A stretch of 64,000 bases of DNA from Rhizobium croatiense (GCF_019793465.1 NZ_JAILYJ010000001.1:186001-250000); one strand, 5' to 3'. Shown: positions 27,235 through 36,509, counted from the stretch's first letter. A program made the numbers and translations. The notes: a model not told the origin generated them from the letters alone.

Positions 27235-28748
27235 CGGATCGTCTCGTCGACGGAGCGTTCCGAAATGTCGATCCAGATGGTCTTCAGCTCGCAGTAATTG
27301 TCGTGGGCGAAGACCGACTTGTCGCGGCCGCCGAAGCCGGACTCCTTGTAGCCGCCGAACGGCGTGGTGGCGTCGCCTTCCCCGAAGCAGTTGACCGTGA
27401 TCAGGCCCGCCCGGATATCGCGGGTCAGCCGGATCGCATTGCGCAGGCTGCCCGTATAGACGGATGCCGTCAGGCCGTAATTGGTGTCGTTGGCCAGAGC
27501 GGTCGCCTCGGCCAGCGTGTTGAACGTCGTGACCGACAGGATCGGCCCGAAGATCTCCTCCTGGAACAGGCGGCTCGCCGGCGTCACGTCCTCAACCAAG
27601 GTCGGCTCGATGAAGATGCCGTTATAGGTCTCGCCACCCTGGGTGACGGACAGTTTCTCCGTCTTTGCATCGTCGAGGAAGGATTTCACCTTCTCGAAGT
27701 GCGACTTGCTGACGAGCGCGCCGATGCGGTTTTCCGGATCGAGCGGATCGCCCGTCTTCCATTCGCGCATATAGGCGCCGATGCGCTTCATCAGCTCGTC
27801 CTTGACCTTGGCATGGACGATGAGACGCGACGTGGCCGAGCAATTCTCGCCCATGTTCCAGAAGGCGCCGTTGACGACCTGCTCGGCGACGAGATCCAGA
27901 TCCTCGGCATCGTCGAGAACGACGGCGGGGTTCTTGCCGCCGCATTCGAGCACGACCTTCTTCAGGTTCGAATCCGCCGCATACCGCAGGAAGCGGCGGC
28001 CGGTCGGCGTCGAGCCGGTGAAGGCGACCATGTCGACATCCATATGCAGGCCGATCGGCTCGCCGACCTCGCGGCCGGAGCCGGTGACGACGTTGAAGAC
28101 GCCGGCCGGGATGCCGGCCTCAAGGGCAAGCTCGGCGACGCGCAGCGCGGTGAAGGTCGTTTCCTGCGCCGGCTTGACGATGACCGAGCAGCCGGCGGCA
28201 AGCGCCGGGCCAATCTTCCAGGCGAGCATCAGCAACGGGAAATTCCACGGCAGCACGCAGCCGACGACGCCGATCGGCTCGCGCACGATCATCGTCAGCG
28301 CGTTGGCGCCGACAGGAGCGGTGTTGTCGTAAAGTTTGTCGATCAGTTCGGCGTGCCAGCGCAGCGTATGAATGGTATCGGGAACATCGACTGTCTGGCA
28401 TTCGCGGACCGGCTTGCCGCTGTCGAGGCTTTCCATGACGGCGAGTTCGTGCCTGTTGCGCTCCAGGAGCTTGGCAAGCCTCAGAAGCAGTTCCTTGCGC
28501 TCACCCGGCGAGCGAAGCCGCCAGCGTCCATCTTCGAATGCCTCTTTCGCCTTCTGCACTGCGAAATCCACATCGCTGGAATCGCAGGCGGAGATTTCGG
28601 CCAGGACCTCGCCGGTGGCGGGATCGGTCGAAGTGAAGGTCTTGCCGGAATTCGCCGGACGGAATGCGCCATCGATGAAGGCATTCGTCGGAAGTTGAAG
28701 ACCGGCGGCAATCGCCTTGTATTCGGCTGCGGTCAAGGGTTCATGCAT
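27231..28748 (-). CDS. NAD(P)-dependent aldehyde dehydrogenase
   Basis: The 505-residue enzyme has the ALDH pattern PWNFPLLMLAWKIGPALAAG, the general base glutamate in VVLECGGKNP and the catalytic cysteine in NMGENCSATSRL. FTGSTPTGRRF is the cofactor loop. It resembles PuuC and 2-oxoglutarate semialdehyde dehydrogenases of the same size. Lying between the DapA-type gene and the FAD gene with overlapping ends, it probably oxidises the semialdehyde produced by the DapA-type enzyme, yielding 2-oxoglutarate or a related diacid. The substrate assignment is inferred. Confidence 0.93.
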   Translation of the reverse strand: MHEPLTAAEYKAIAAGLQLPTNAFIDGAFRPANSGKTFTSTDPATGEVLAEISACDSSDVDFAVQKAKEAFEDGRWRLRSPGERKELLLRLAKLLERNRHELAVMESLDSGKPVRECQTVDVPDTIHTLRWHAELIDKLYDNTAPVGANALTMIVREPIGVVGCVLPWNFPLLMLAWKIGPALAAGCSVIVKPAQETTFTALRVAELALEAGIPAGVFNVVTGSGREVGEPIGLHMDVDMVAFTGSTPTGRRFLRYAADSNLKKVVLECGGKNPAVVLDDAEDLDLVAEQVVNGAFWNMGENCSATSRLIVHAKVKDELMKRIGAYMREWKTGDPLDPENRIGALVSKSHFEKVKSFLDDAKTEKLSVTQGGETYNGIFIEPTLVEDVTPASRLFQEEIFGPILSVTTFNTLAEATALANDTNYGLTASVYTGSLRNAIRLTRDIRAGLITVNCFGEGDATTPFGGYKESGFGGRDKSVFAHDNYCELKTIWIDISERSVDETIR

Positions 28749-29652
28749 GGTTGGCTCCCGACGTGATCTGCCCGACCGTCCGCTTCAACGTGGCGACAAC
28801 GGTCTCAAGCGTTCTCTTCTCTTCGGAGTTCAGTCCGCGCAGCGGCGCCCGCACCGGGCCGGCTTTGAGGCCGATGATCTCGCATCCGTGCTTGATCGAC
28901 TGGACGAATTTGCCGCATTCGAGGAAATCCATCAGCGGCAGCATCGCGCTCATGATCGCCCGGCCCTTGTCGAAGTTCTTCGCGACGACGCAGGCCTCAT
29001 AGAGGGCGACATGTTCGCGCGGGAGGAAATTGGAGCCGGCACAGACCCAGCTTTTCGCACCCCATGCGAAGAATTCGAGCGCCTGGTCGTCCCAGCCGCA
29101 GGAGAGCGAAATGTGCGGAAACTTCCGGGCGAGCCGGTGAAGATTGCCCATGTCGCCGGAACTTTCCTTGATGGCGACGACATTCTTCGATTTGCCAACG
29201 CGGGAGAAATATTCCTCGCCCATCACCACGCCCATACGGGCGGGATAGTTGTAGAGCATGATCGGCAGGTTCGCGGCGCGATCGACAGTCAGGGCGTGAA
29301 CGGCATTTTCGCGTTCGGTCGGCAGCGCATAGGGCGGGGACGACACCAGGATCGCATCGGCGCCGATTTCCTTTGCCGATTTTGCGTATTCAACCGAATC
29401 CTCGGTGCGGGTGGCGCCGGTGCCGATGATGAGCGGCAGCCGCGTGCCGATGACTTGCTTGGCAAAAGCAGCGAGCTCGAAACGCTCCTGGCTGCTCTGC
29501 GCATAGTATTCGCCCGTCGATCCGCCGACGATGATGCCGTGCACGCCCGCCTCGATCAGCGACTCGAGCACTGCGGCGAAGGCCGGCCTGTCGATCTGAC
29601 CATTTTGACCGAGCGGCGTGACCGCCGGCGTGTAGATCCCCTCGAATTTCAC
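28741..29652 (-). CDS. DapA/NAL-family class I aldolase-type enzyme
   Basis: The 303-residue TIM barrel starts with IYTPAVTPLGQNGQIDRPAF and has GGSTGEYYAQSSQER, the conserved tyrosine in YNYPARMG and the Schiff-base lysine in VVAIKESSGD. The family includes dihydrodipicolinate synthase and the pyrroline-4-hydroxy-2-carboxylate deaminase (HypD/LhpC) of hydroxyproline breakdown. With an FAD dehydrogenase and an aldehyde dehydrogenase on either side in an overlapping operon, a deaminase of that type is the best guess, but lyases of other sugar acids share the fold. Confidence 0.88.
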   Translation of the reverse strand: MKFEGIYTPAVTPLGQNGQIDRPAFAAVLESLIEAGVHGIIVGGSTGEYYAQSSQERFELAAFAKQVIGTRLPLIIGTGATRTEDSVEYAKSAKEIGADAILVSSPPYALPTERENAVHALTVDRAANLPIMLYNYPARMGVVMGEEYFSRVGKSKNVVAIKESSGDMGNLHRLARKFPHISLSCGWDDQALEFFAWGAKSWVCAGSNFLPREHVALYEACVVAKNFDKGRAIMSAMLPLMDFLECGKFVQSIKHGCEIIGLKAGPVRAPLRGLNSEEKRTLETVVATLKRTVGQITSGANHA

Positions 29653-30365
29653 GACGACTTCTCCAATAATTGGGTGGCAGGACCGCCCACGAAGGCGTCG
29701 GCCTTGAGACCTTGCGGGGCGATGAACATCTCCATGTTCTCGCGAGACAATTCCCAGTGTTCGAAAACAAGATCGACGACAGCATCCTCGTCGTGGGCGC
29801 CGAGCGCTGCGATAAAGCCGTCATGATGGTCGACGGCCAGTTGAAGCCGCCGCCGCATATCGTCGTTTCTCGGCCGGAAAAACGTGTGGCCGATACGCGC
29901 GTGGTCGATCAGCAGCCGGCCGAGGCTCGGCTGCATATAGACGTTGCCCGACATCTCGCCGAAGATCTCGTGAAAGCGATTATTCTCCAGCACCATGGCC
30001 AAAGCGTCCATGCTCTCGCTGGCAGCGCGGAACCGCTCCTGGGTCTGCGTCAGGTCGGCAAGCTGCGCAGGCTTGAAGTTCTGCACGGCGAGACGGCCGA
30101 TTGCCGCATAGATCATCGGCGCGACGAGAAAGAAATTGCGAAGCGTGGAATGGTTCATCGGGATAACCCGCGCGCCTCTGTTCTCGCGGATGTCGATATA
30201 ACCCTCGCCGGCAAGGCGGCGGAATATGTCCCGCACCGGCGTCCGGGAAAGCCCATACTTTTCGCTCAAACTCGCCTCGTCCAGATCGGTGTCCGGGTCC
30301 AGCTCCATCGTCAGAATCTGACGTTTCAGATCTTCGTAGAGATTGCTTTTCGGTGTCTTCGCCAT
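29649..30365 (-). CDS. GntR family regulator (FadR/FCD type), probable repressor of the operon
   Basis: The protein of 238 residues begins MAKTPKSNLYEDLKRQIL and carries a GntR winged helix (DEASLSEKYGLSRTPVRDIF) followed by an FCD domain with metal-type histidines (NRFHEIFGEM, DHHDGFIAAL). The start at 30365 has GGAG seven to ten bases upstream; the frame from 30560 crosses the operator and is rejected. It is the first gene of the ten-gene run and ends overlapping the DapA-type gene by four bases. A strong palindrome 65 bases upstream should be its own binding site. Confidence 0.92.
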   Translation of the reverse strand: MAKTPKSNLYEDLKRQILTMELDPDTDLDEASLSEKYGLSRTPVRDIFRRLAGEGYIDIRENRGARVIPMNHSTLRNFFLVAPMIYAAIGRLAVQNFKPAQLADLTQTQERFRAASESMDALAMVLENNRFHEIFGEMSGNVYMQPSLGRLLIDHARIGHTFFRPRNDDMRRRLQLAVDHHDGFIAALGAHDEDAVVDLVFEHWELSRENMEMFIAPQGLKADAFVGGPATQLLEKSS

Positions 30366-30429
30366 CGTCGATCTCCAGCCATTCGTGGCTCTACGGCCGC
30401 GAAGATGGCACGCGTTTCGACGAGAGTCA

Positions 30430-30460
30430 ATCAATTGTGTACTTTGCGTACACAATTGAT
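30430..30460. promoter_or_regulatory. Perfect 13+13 palindrome, GntR operator
   Basis: ATCAATTGTGTAC (30430-30442) and GTACACAATTGAT (30448-30460) are exact inverted repeats around TTTGC. It has GTAC at the inner ends, the half-site style known for FCD-type GntR regulators. It lies 65 to 95 bases before the GntR start and upstream of the whole ten-gene run, so autoregulation of the operon is expected. Confidence 0.75.
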
Positions 30461-30679
30461 ATTCGGCAAGAATACAATTCCGCATCGCATTGGCCAGCTT
30501 GGTCGCCGCGAAAAGCTCTCGACGACGCGCGTGGTCGAGACCCGCGGCGCTTGACGCCATCGCGGAACCCGTTCCAGGCTTATTATCGGGAGCAAATTGT
30601 GTGAAAAACCGGCGTCGGAGCGGGTTATCGAGCCGCAGCCATTGAGGGTAAGGCGGCGGACCGCAGGGCCGGCCCTCCA

Positions 30680-30707
30680 GCGGGGAGCGCCGGTGGGCGC
30701 TCCCCGC
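30680..30707 (-). terminator. Strong stem-loop after the formaldehyde operon
   Basis: GCGGGGAGCGCC (30680-30691) and GGCGCTCCCCGC (30696-30707) form a perfect 12-base, very GC-rich stem with loop GGTG, six bases beyond the stop of the gfa gene. No T-run follows on the minus strand, so it may slow or stop transcription with Rho, or protect the 3' end. The remaining bases between 30366 and 30712 hold only the operator and nothing else recognisable. Confidence 0.6.
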
Positions 30708-30712
30708 AAGAC

Positions 30713-31285
30713 TTATGCGGCCAGCGCGCCGCTTTTCTTGGCCGTCCAGGTCGCGATGTAGTCCATCAGGCCCGGCGAGAGGCAGTCATAGGGTTCGAGG
30801 CCCGACGCCTTCAGCTGCGCCCGGACGGCGTCCATCTTGGCGGGATCGAAGCCGCTTTCGATGATCGACGACACGAAGGCCGCGAAGGTGGGCTTTGCCC
30901 AGCCGCTTTCCTGGAAGCGCTCCGGATGGACGAAGGACAGCCCCTGGAAGGGATGTTCGCGCTCGACCGGCCCATACATATGCACGCCGCATTGCTTGCA
31001 GGCGTGCCGCTGGATCAGAGCGGCGGGATCGACGACGGCGAGCTTGTCGCCGTTCTCGAGCACCTCGACGCTCTCGGTCGGAGCGACCGCCACGACCGAA
31101 AAGACTGCTCCCTCCGGCTTCCAGCACTTGGTGCAGCCGCAGGCGTGATTGTGGGCGATATCGCCCTTGATCCTGACCTTGACGGGATTGCTCGTGCATT
31201 TGCACACGAGCGTCCCACCTGTGAAAGCAGCGTCCGTCGCTCGAAAGCCTGAATCCACTGCCGGATGAATGGCTATGCTGCTCAT
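30713..31285 (-). CDS. gfa: S-(hydroxymethyl)glutathione synthase (glutathione-dependent formaldehyde-activating enzyme)
   Basis: The 190-residue protein has the Gfa zinc-binding pattern: [14 protein letters not shown], then [19 protein letters not shown] and later [12 protein letters not shown]. Length and motifs match Paracoccus Gfa. It speeds the joining of formaldehyde with glutathione, giving the substrate of FlhA. It is the last gene of the run that starts with the flavin demethylase, so formaldehyde from demethylation is trapped at once. Confidence 0.93.
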   Translation of the reverse strand: MSSIAIHPAVDSGFRATDAAFTGGTLVCKCTSNPVKVRIKGDIAHNHACGCTKCWKPEGAVFSVVAVAPTESVEVLENGDKLAVVDPAALIQRHACKQCGVHMYGPVEREHPFQGLSFVHPERFQESGWAKPTFAAFVSSIIESGFDPAKMDAVRAQLKASGLEPYDCLSPGLMDYIATWTAKKSGALAA

Positions 31286-31341
31286 TGCTTTTCTCCCTTT
31301 CCTCCCTGGCCGTTTGCGTTATGCCCGGCCGAGCCCTGCAA

Positions 31342-32178
31342 TCACTTTTCGAGCTTCTGCGCGTGCCAGCGCAGATGGTCTTCCATGAATGTCGAAATGA
31401 AAAAGTAGGAGTGGCCGTAGCCTTCCTGCATGCGAAGCTTGAGGGGAATACCCGCTGCCTCGCAGGCTTGCCGGAGTTCGTCGGGACGCAGCCCATCCTC
31501 CAGGAATGAATCCGCCGTCCCCTGATCGACGAAGAATTGTGAGAACCGGTGCCCGTCTTCGATCAGCGAGCAGGCGTCATAGGCCCGCCAGCTCTTCTCA
31601 TCGGGCCCGAGATATTTCCGGAACGCCGGTTTCGACCAGCCGGAGACCGAGGGGTGGCTGATCGGCGCGAAGGCCGAGCAGCTCCGGAAGCGGTCCGGGT
31701 TCTTGAGCGCGATGGTGATCGCGCCATGTCCGCCCATCGAATGGCCGAAGATCCCCTGGCGATCCATGTCGACGGGAAACTCCTCGGCAAGCAGCCGCGG
31801 CAGCTCGTCCGTGATGTAGCTATACATGCGATAGTTCGCCGAAAACGGCGGCTCGGTGGCATCGACATAAAAGCCGGCGCCCTTGCCGAACTGCCAATTG
31901 TCGGATTCATCGGGAACATGGTCGCCGCGAGGGCTGGTATCCGGGCAGACGACGATCAGCCCGAGCTCGGCGGCAAGCCGCCGATACTCGCCCTTGTCCA
32001 TGACATTGGAATGCGTGCAGGTCAGGCCGGACAGGTACCACAGCACCGGCAGCTTTCCCTTCGCCGCCTGCGGCGGCACGAACACTGCGAAAGTCATGTC
32101 GCAGCCGCAGGCTTCAGAGCGATCGACGTAGACCCCTTGCGTGCCGCCGTAAGACTTGTCGGTCGAGATGGTCTTCAT
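31342..32178 (-). CDS. fghA: S-formylglutathione hydrolase
   Basis: The 278-residue alpha/beta hydrolase of the esterase D type has the nucleophile elbow GHSMGGHGA and the segment VLWYLSGLTCTHSNVMDKGE. A conserved aspartate (DQGTADSFL) and histidine (EGYGHSYFF) complete the triad. It hydrolyses S-formylglutathione to formate and glutathione. It starts three bases from the dehydrogenase stop, so the two are translated together. Confidence 0.95.
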   Translation of the reverse strand: MKTISTDKSYGGTQGVYVDRSEACGCDMTFAVFVPPQAAKGKLPVLWYLSGLTCTHSNVMDKGEYRRLAAELGLIVVCPDTSPRGDHVPDESDNWQFGKGAGFYVDATEPPFSANYRMYSYITDELPRLLAEEFPVDMDRQGIFGHSMGGHGAITIALKNPDRFRSCSAFAPISHPSVSGWSKPAFRKYLGPDEKSWRAYDACSLIEDGHRFSQFFVDQGTADSFLEDGLRPDELRQACEAAGIPLKLRMQEGYGHSYFFISTFMEDHLRWHAQKLEK

Positions 32179-32181
32179 GGC

Positions 32182-33309
32182 TTAGTATACGACCACGCCG
32201 CGGATGCTTTCACCCTTGTGCATCATCTCGAAGCCCTTGTTGATGTCTTCGAGCGGCATGGTGTGGGTGATCATCGGGTCGATCTGGATCTTGCCCTGCA
32301 TGTACCAGTCGACAATCTTGGGCACGTCGGTGCGGCCGCGCGCGCCGCCGAAGGCGGTGCCCATCCAGTTGCGGCCGGTGACCAGCTGGAACGGCCGGGT
32401 GGAGATCTCCTGGCCGGCGCCGGCAACGCCGATGATGATCGACTTGCCCCAGCCGCGGTGCGATGCTTCCAGCGCCTGGCGCATCACCTTGGTGTTGCCG
32501 GTGCAGTCGAAGGTGTAGTCGGCGCCGCCGATCAGGTCGCCATTGCGCTTCGTCATGTTGACGAGATAGGGCACGATGTCGTCGCCGACCTCCTTCGGAT
32601 TGACGAAATGCGTCATGCCGAATTTCTCGCCCCAGGCCTTGCGGTCGGGATTGATGTCGACGCCGATGATCATGTCGGCGCCGGCAAGCCTTAAGCCCTG
32701 CAGCACGTTGAGGCCGATACCGCCGAGACCGAAGACGATGGCGGTGGCGCCGATCTCGACCTTGGCGGTGTTGATCACCGCGCCGATGCCGGTTGTCACC
32801 CCGCAGCCGATGTAGCAGATCTTGTCGAAGGGCGCGTCGGGATTGACCTTGGCAAGGGCAATCTCCGGCAGCACGGTGAAATTGGCGAAGGTCGAGCAGC
32901 CCATATAGTGATGGATCTTGTCCTTGCCGATCGAGAAGCGCGAGGTGCCGTCCGGCATCAGACCCTGGCCCTGGGTCGAGCGGATGGCGGTGCAGAGATT
33001 GGTCTTGCGCGACAGGCAGGAATAACATTCGCGGCATTCCGGCGTGTAGAGCGGAATGACGTGGTCACCCTTCTTCACCGAAGTGACACCGGGGCCGACA
33101 TCGACGACGATGCCGGCACCCTCATGGCCGAGAATCGCCGGGAACAGGCCTTCCGGATCGGCGCCCGACAGGGTGAAATCGTCGGTGTGGCAGATGCCGG
33201 TCGCCTTGACCTCGACCAGCACTTCGCCGGCCTTCGGCCCCTCCAGCTGCACGGTCATCACTTCCAGCGGTTTTCCGGCCTGAACGGCTACGGCGGCGCG
33301 AACATCCAT
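32182..33309 (-). CDS. flhA: S-(hydroxymethyl)glutathione dehydrogenase (class III alcohol dehydrogenase)
   Basis: The 375-residue enzyme has the catalytic zinc segment GICHTDDFTLSGADPEG, the structural zinc cysteines in PECRECYSCLSRKTNLC and the NAD motif GLGGIGLNVLQG. This is the typical glutathione-dependent formaldehyde dehydrogenase of class III. It oxidises hydroxymethylglutathione to S-formylglutathione. Its place between the demethylase/ETF genes and fghA-gfa completes the formaldehyde route. The name adhI or adhC is used for the same gene in other species. Confidence 0.95.
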   Translation of the reverse strand: MDVRAAVAVQAGKPLEVMTVQLEGPKAGEVLVEVKATGICHTDDFTLSGADPEGLFPAILGHEGAGIVVDVGPGVTSVKKGDHVIPLYTPECRECYSCLSRKTNLCTAIRSTQGQGLMPDGTSRFSIGKDKIHHYMGCSTFANFTVLPEIALAKVNPDAPFDKICYIGCGVTTGIGAVINTAKVEIGATAIVFGLGGIGLNVLQGLRLAGADMIIGVDINPDRKAWGEKFGMTHFVNPKEVGDDIVPYLVNMTKRNGDLIGGADYTFDCTGNTKVMRQALEASHRGWGKSIIIGVAGAGQEISTRPFQLVTGRNWMGTAFGGARGRTDVPKIVDWYMQGKIQIDPMITHTMPLEDINKGFEMMHKGESIRGVVVY

Positions 33310-33399
33310 TTGATATCTCCCTGTTAATTCAATTTCGGTTGTTAAATATGCGGAGATACGACCGAGAGATCGAAACGATCCGCTTCGGCCTCACCTCGT

Positions 33400-34092
33400 T
33401 CATCCCGGCTCGACCTGACACCACACCGCAAGAAGCGGCTGGGCCGTACACCTTATCGCGAAGGATTGCCCGGCATCATTCGCGAAGACCGTACCGGTCG
33501 CGGCAGAAAACCACTGGGAATCGCCAAGGCAGATTTCTCCCGGCGAAAGCAGAATGAAGGCGCGCGGCTGCGTCTGAACATGGTCGGGGAAGCGGGTGTA
33601 GCGATCCATGTAGATCACTCCGACCCGGAGATCGGCGCGCTCTTCCATGCCGCCAGGACCGACCACAACCGCATGGGAGTGCGTGTTGCCGAAGTTCAGG
33701 CTTGCAAACGGGCCAGTGCGGCCGCGTCTCCACAGCAGCCTGCCGGCGAGATTGTTGAACTGATCGGCGATTGCCTCGTATTTCCGCCCGGATTTCGCCA
33801 GATGGCTGACGGCGTCGTTCAGCCCTTCGGGCACCCCGGGAAGAGGACCTCCCTCCGGGCGCACCTTGCCTGTCTTGAGCAGTCTTTGAAGGACCTTTCC
33901 GGCAACAAAACTGGCAACGGCGGGAGCGTCGGCCGACAACATCAGCCCACCGACATCGTTGAGAAATTCCTGCAGCGGCTGGGGGCGCCTTTCCCTTCCG
34001 ATGTCGTGCAGCCGGATATAAGCCGGCTTTTCGTCATCGTTCAGGAGAAGGTCAGCACCAGGTCTGATTGGACGTCCCACCACGCGCACCAC
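33400..34092 (-). CDS. DddQ-family cupin-like protein with lost metal site
   Basis: The 230-residue protein aligns with the DMSP-lyase cupin encoded at 35904-36509 through VVGPGGMEERADLRVGVIYM and RFPDHVQTQPRAFILLSPGE. Where the canonical protein has Tyr, His, His, Glu, Tyr and a distal His, this one has F168, H171, Q173, R177, F179 and F211. Only one ligand remains, so a metal-dependent lyase reaction is unlikely. It is an intact, 14-base-spaced neighbour of etfA in the same run, which argues for a retained non-catalytic or altered function, such as a partner of the intact cupin. Confidence 0.7.
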   Translation of the reverse strand: MVRVVGRPIRPGADLLLNDDEKPAYIRLHDIGRERRPQPLQEFLNDVGGLMLSADAPAVASFVAGKVLQRLLKTGKVRPEGGPLPGVPEGLNDAVSHLAKSGRKYEAIADQFNNLAGRLLWRRGRTGPFASLNFGNTHSHAVVVGPGGMEERADLRVGVIYMDRYTRFPDHVQTQPRAFILLSPGEICLGDSQWFSAATGTVFANDAGQSFAIRCTAQPLLAVWCQVEPG

Positions 34093-34106
34093 GTTCGATC
34101 TCCCCG

Positions 34107-35036
34107 TTAAAGCGCCTTTTCCAATTCCGGCAGGGCGTCGAACAGATCGGCGACGAGGCCGTAGTCGGCGACCTGGAAGATCGGCGCCTCCTCGTCCTTG
34201 TTGATGGCGACGATCACCTTACTGTCCTTCATGCCGGCCAGATGCTGGATGGCCCCGGAGATGCCGGCGGCGATATAGAGATCGGGCGCCACCACCTTGC
34301 CGGTCTGACCGACCTGCCAGTCGTTCGGGGCATAACCGGCATCGACGGCCGCCCGGCTTGCGCCGACGGCAGCCCCCAGCTTGTCGGCAACCGGCAGGAT
34401 GACCTCCTTGAACTTCTCGGCCGAGCCGAGCGCGCGGCCGCCGGAGATGATGATCTTCGCCGAGGTCAGCTCCGGACGGTCGGAGGCCGACAACGCGTCC
34501 TTGACGAAGCGCGACAGACCCGGATCGGAGATCGCTGCGATCGCCTCCACCGTTGCCGAACCACCTTCCGCGGCGGAAGCAAATGAGGCGGTGCGCACGG
34601 TGATGACCTTCTTGGCATCGCTTGCCTGCACCGTCTGAATGGCATTGCCGGCATAGATCGGCCGCTTGAAGGTGTCGGGGCTGACGACCTCGATGATCTC
34701 CGAGACCTGGGCGACATCGAGCAGGGCAGCGACGCGCGGCAGCACCGTCTTGCCGACCGAGGTGGCGGCAGAAAGGATCGTGTCGTAGCTGCCTGCCAGT
34801 GAGACGATCAGATCGGCCAGCGGTTCGGCGAGATTGTTGGCAAGCGCGTCGCTTTCGGCGAGCAGCACCTTGGTCACACCGGAAAGCTTGGCGGCCTGAT
34901 CGGCCGCAGCCTTGGCGGCCTTGCCGGCGACGAGGATGTGCACGTCGGAGCCGATCTGGTTTGCTGCCGTCAGCACCTTGGCGGTCTGGTCGGAGAGGTG
35001 ATTGCCGTCATGGTCGGCCAGAAGAAGAATGGTCAT
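34107..35036 (-). CDS. etfA: Electron transfer flavoprotein alpha subunit
   Basis: The 309-residue protein has the FAD-binding C-terminal signature [20 protein letters not shown] and [20 protein letters not shown]. It binds FAD and, with EtfB, carries electrons from flavin dehydrogenases to ETF-quinone oxidoreductase. It follows etfB after 23 bases. Encoded in the same run as the StcD-type demethylase, it is probably that enzyme's electron acceptor, although the ETF may also serve other dehydrogenases. Confidence 0.96.
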   Translation of the reverse strand: MTILLLADHDGNHLSDQTAKVLTAANQIGSDVHILVAGKAAKAAADQAAKLSGVTKVLLAESDALANNLAEPLADLIVSLAGSYDTILSAATSVGKTVLPRVAALLDVAQVSEIIEVVSPDTFKRPIYAGNAIQTVQASDAKKVITVRTASFASAAEGGSATVEAIAAISDPGLSRFVKDALSASDRPELTSAKIIISGGRALGSAEKFKEVILPVADKLGAAVGASRAAVDAGYAPNDWQVGQTGKVVAPDLYIAAGISGAIQHLAGMKDSKVIVAINKDEEAPIFQVADYGLVADLFDALPELEKAL

Positions 35037-35059
35037 GATGGTGTTCTCTCTTTCCTGGC

Positions 35060-35809
35060 TTACAGCACGCCGGCTTCGTTTTTGAGCTTGTCGATGAGTT
35101 CGGCGACCGACTTGACCTTGACGCCGGCCTTGCGGCCGGACGGCTCCTCGGTCTTCAACACCTTCAGCCGCGGCGTCGTATCGACGCCGAAATCGGCCGG
35201 GCTCTTCTTGTCGAGCGGCTTCTTCTTCGCCTTCATGATGTTCGGCAGCGAGGCATAACGCGGCTCGTTCAGCCGCAAGTCGGTGGTCACCACCGCCGGC
35301 AGCTTGATCTCGATCGTCTGCAGGCCGCCATCGACCTCGCGCGTGACCTCAGCCTTGCCGTCACCGATCTCGATCTTCGAGGCGAAGGTCGCCTGGGCCG
35401 AACCGAGCAATGCCGCCAGCATCTGGCCGGTCTGGTTGGAATCGTCGTCGATCGCCTGCTTGCCGGTGATGATCAGCCCCGGCTGCTCGGCATCGGCGAC
35501 CGCTTTGAGGATCTTGGCGACGGCGAGCGGCTCGACTTGATCGTCGGTCTCGACCAGGATCGCCCGGTCGGCGCCCATGGCAAGCGCCGTCCTCAGCGTC
35601 TCCTCGGCCTTGGCCGGGCCGATCGACACCACCACCACTTCTTCCGCCTTGCCGGCTTCCTTCAGCCGCAGCGCCTCTTCCACCGAGATCTCGTCGAACG
35701 GGTTCATTGACATCTTCACATTGGCAAGCTCGACGCCCGAACCATCCGGCTTCACTCGGATCTTCACGTTGTAGTCGACAACCCGTTTGACGGGCACGAG
35801 AATCTTCAT
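35060..35809 (-). CDS. etfB: Electron transfer flavoprotein beta subunit
   Basis: The 249-residue protein begins [20 protein letters not shown] and has the EtfB signature [20 protein letters not shown] and the recognition-loop segment [17 protein letters not shown] (here [11 protein letters not shown]). It binds AMP and pairs with EtfA. The ATG at 35809 has GGGGAT about seven bases upstream; the upstream TTG at 35815 is less likely. It lies between the DddQ-type cupin gene and etfA. Confidence 0.95.
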   Translation of the reverse strand: MKILVPVKRVVDYNVKIRVKPDGSGVELANVKMSMNPFDEISVEEALRLKEAGKAEEVVVVSIGPAKAEETLRTALAMGADRAILVETDDQVEPLAVAKILKAVADAEQPGLIITGKQAIDDDSNQTGQMLAALLGSAQATFASKIEIGDGKAEVTREVDGGLQTIEIKLPAVVTTDLRLNEPRYASLPNIMKAKKKPLDKKSPADFGVDTTPRLKVLKTEEPSGRKAGVKVKSVAELIDKLKNEAGVL

Positions 35810-35903
35810 CTGCAAATCCCCTTTGTTATTCCGAATGTTAGGCCCTTACAGCGCCGGTGTCTTGCCAGACAAGCTGAGGACACCGTGAGACCTGTGCCTT
35901 GCG

Positions 35904-36509
35904 CTAGTGCGGCCGATCAGAAAGCAATGCCCAGAAAGCAAAGAGCGGTGTGTCGACCGACCTCATTGCGTGTTTGATCCCTGGGATATTATAGAACGAT
36001 CCGCCGATGCCAGGCGAAAACCAGTTCCCCTCCCCCTGCTTGAACTCCCCCTCGGAAAGCACGAGATAGACCTCCTCCGGCGCATGGTCATGATCCGGAT
36101 AGCGCACATGCGGCGCCATCAACGTCACCCCGAGCCACAGGTCGCTCCGCTCCTCCAATCCGCCGGGGCCGATGATCATCGCATTCGCATGCCCATCGGC
36201 AAAATTATCGCTGGCCGAGTGGCCATACTTGGTGCGCCGACGCCATTCAAGCATTGGCTCGATACCTTTGAACGCCTCGACCAATCGCCCCAGCGAAGGA
36301 TCATAGGAGGTATCAATCGCGAGCGCCACATCAAGGTGAGCGCAGACCGGCAACCGGCTCCCGTCCCCCGCCCGTGCGGTCCCCGGCTGCTCCAGCCTTG
36401 CGAGAAACTGCCGGATCGAGCGCCGGGCCTCCGGGGCTGTCGCAAATGTCTGGAAAGCCTGAGACGCTGCGTCCAGGAAAAGCTGCAGGCTCTCCCCGCG
36501 TAAACTCAT
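35904..36509 (-). CDS. DddQ-type DMSP lyase family cupin with intact metal site
   Basis: The 201-residue protein matches the DMSP lyase cupin family: NAMIIGPGGLEERSDLWLG, VTLMAPHVRYPDHDHAPEE, VYLVLSEGEF and NIPGIKHAMRS. Residues Y137, H140, H142, E146, Y148 and H180 fall at the positions of Ruegeria DddQ Tyr120, His123, His125, Glu129, Tyr131 and His163, which bind metal and act in catalysis. DddQ cleaves DMSP to acrylate and DMS. Here it sits between the StcD-type demethylase and etfB in one run, so it may act on a nitrogen betaine or on DMSP. The family is secure; the substrate is open. Confidence 0.82.
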   Translation of the reverse strand: MSLRGESLQLFLDAASQAFQTFATAPEARRSIRQFLARLEQPGTARAGDGSRLPVCAHLDVALAIDTSYDPSLGRLVEAFKGIEPMLEWRRRTKYGHSASDNFADGHANAMIIGPGGLEERSDLWLGVTLMAPHVRYPDHDHAPEEVYLVLSEGEFKQGEGNWFSPGIGGSFYNIPGIKHAMRSVDTPLFAFWALLSDRPH

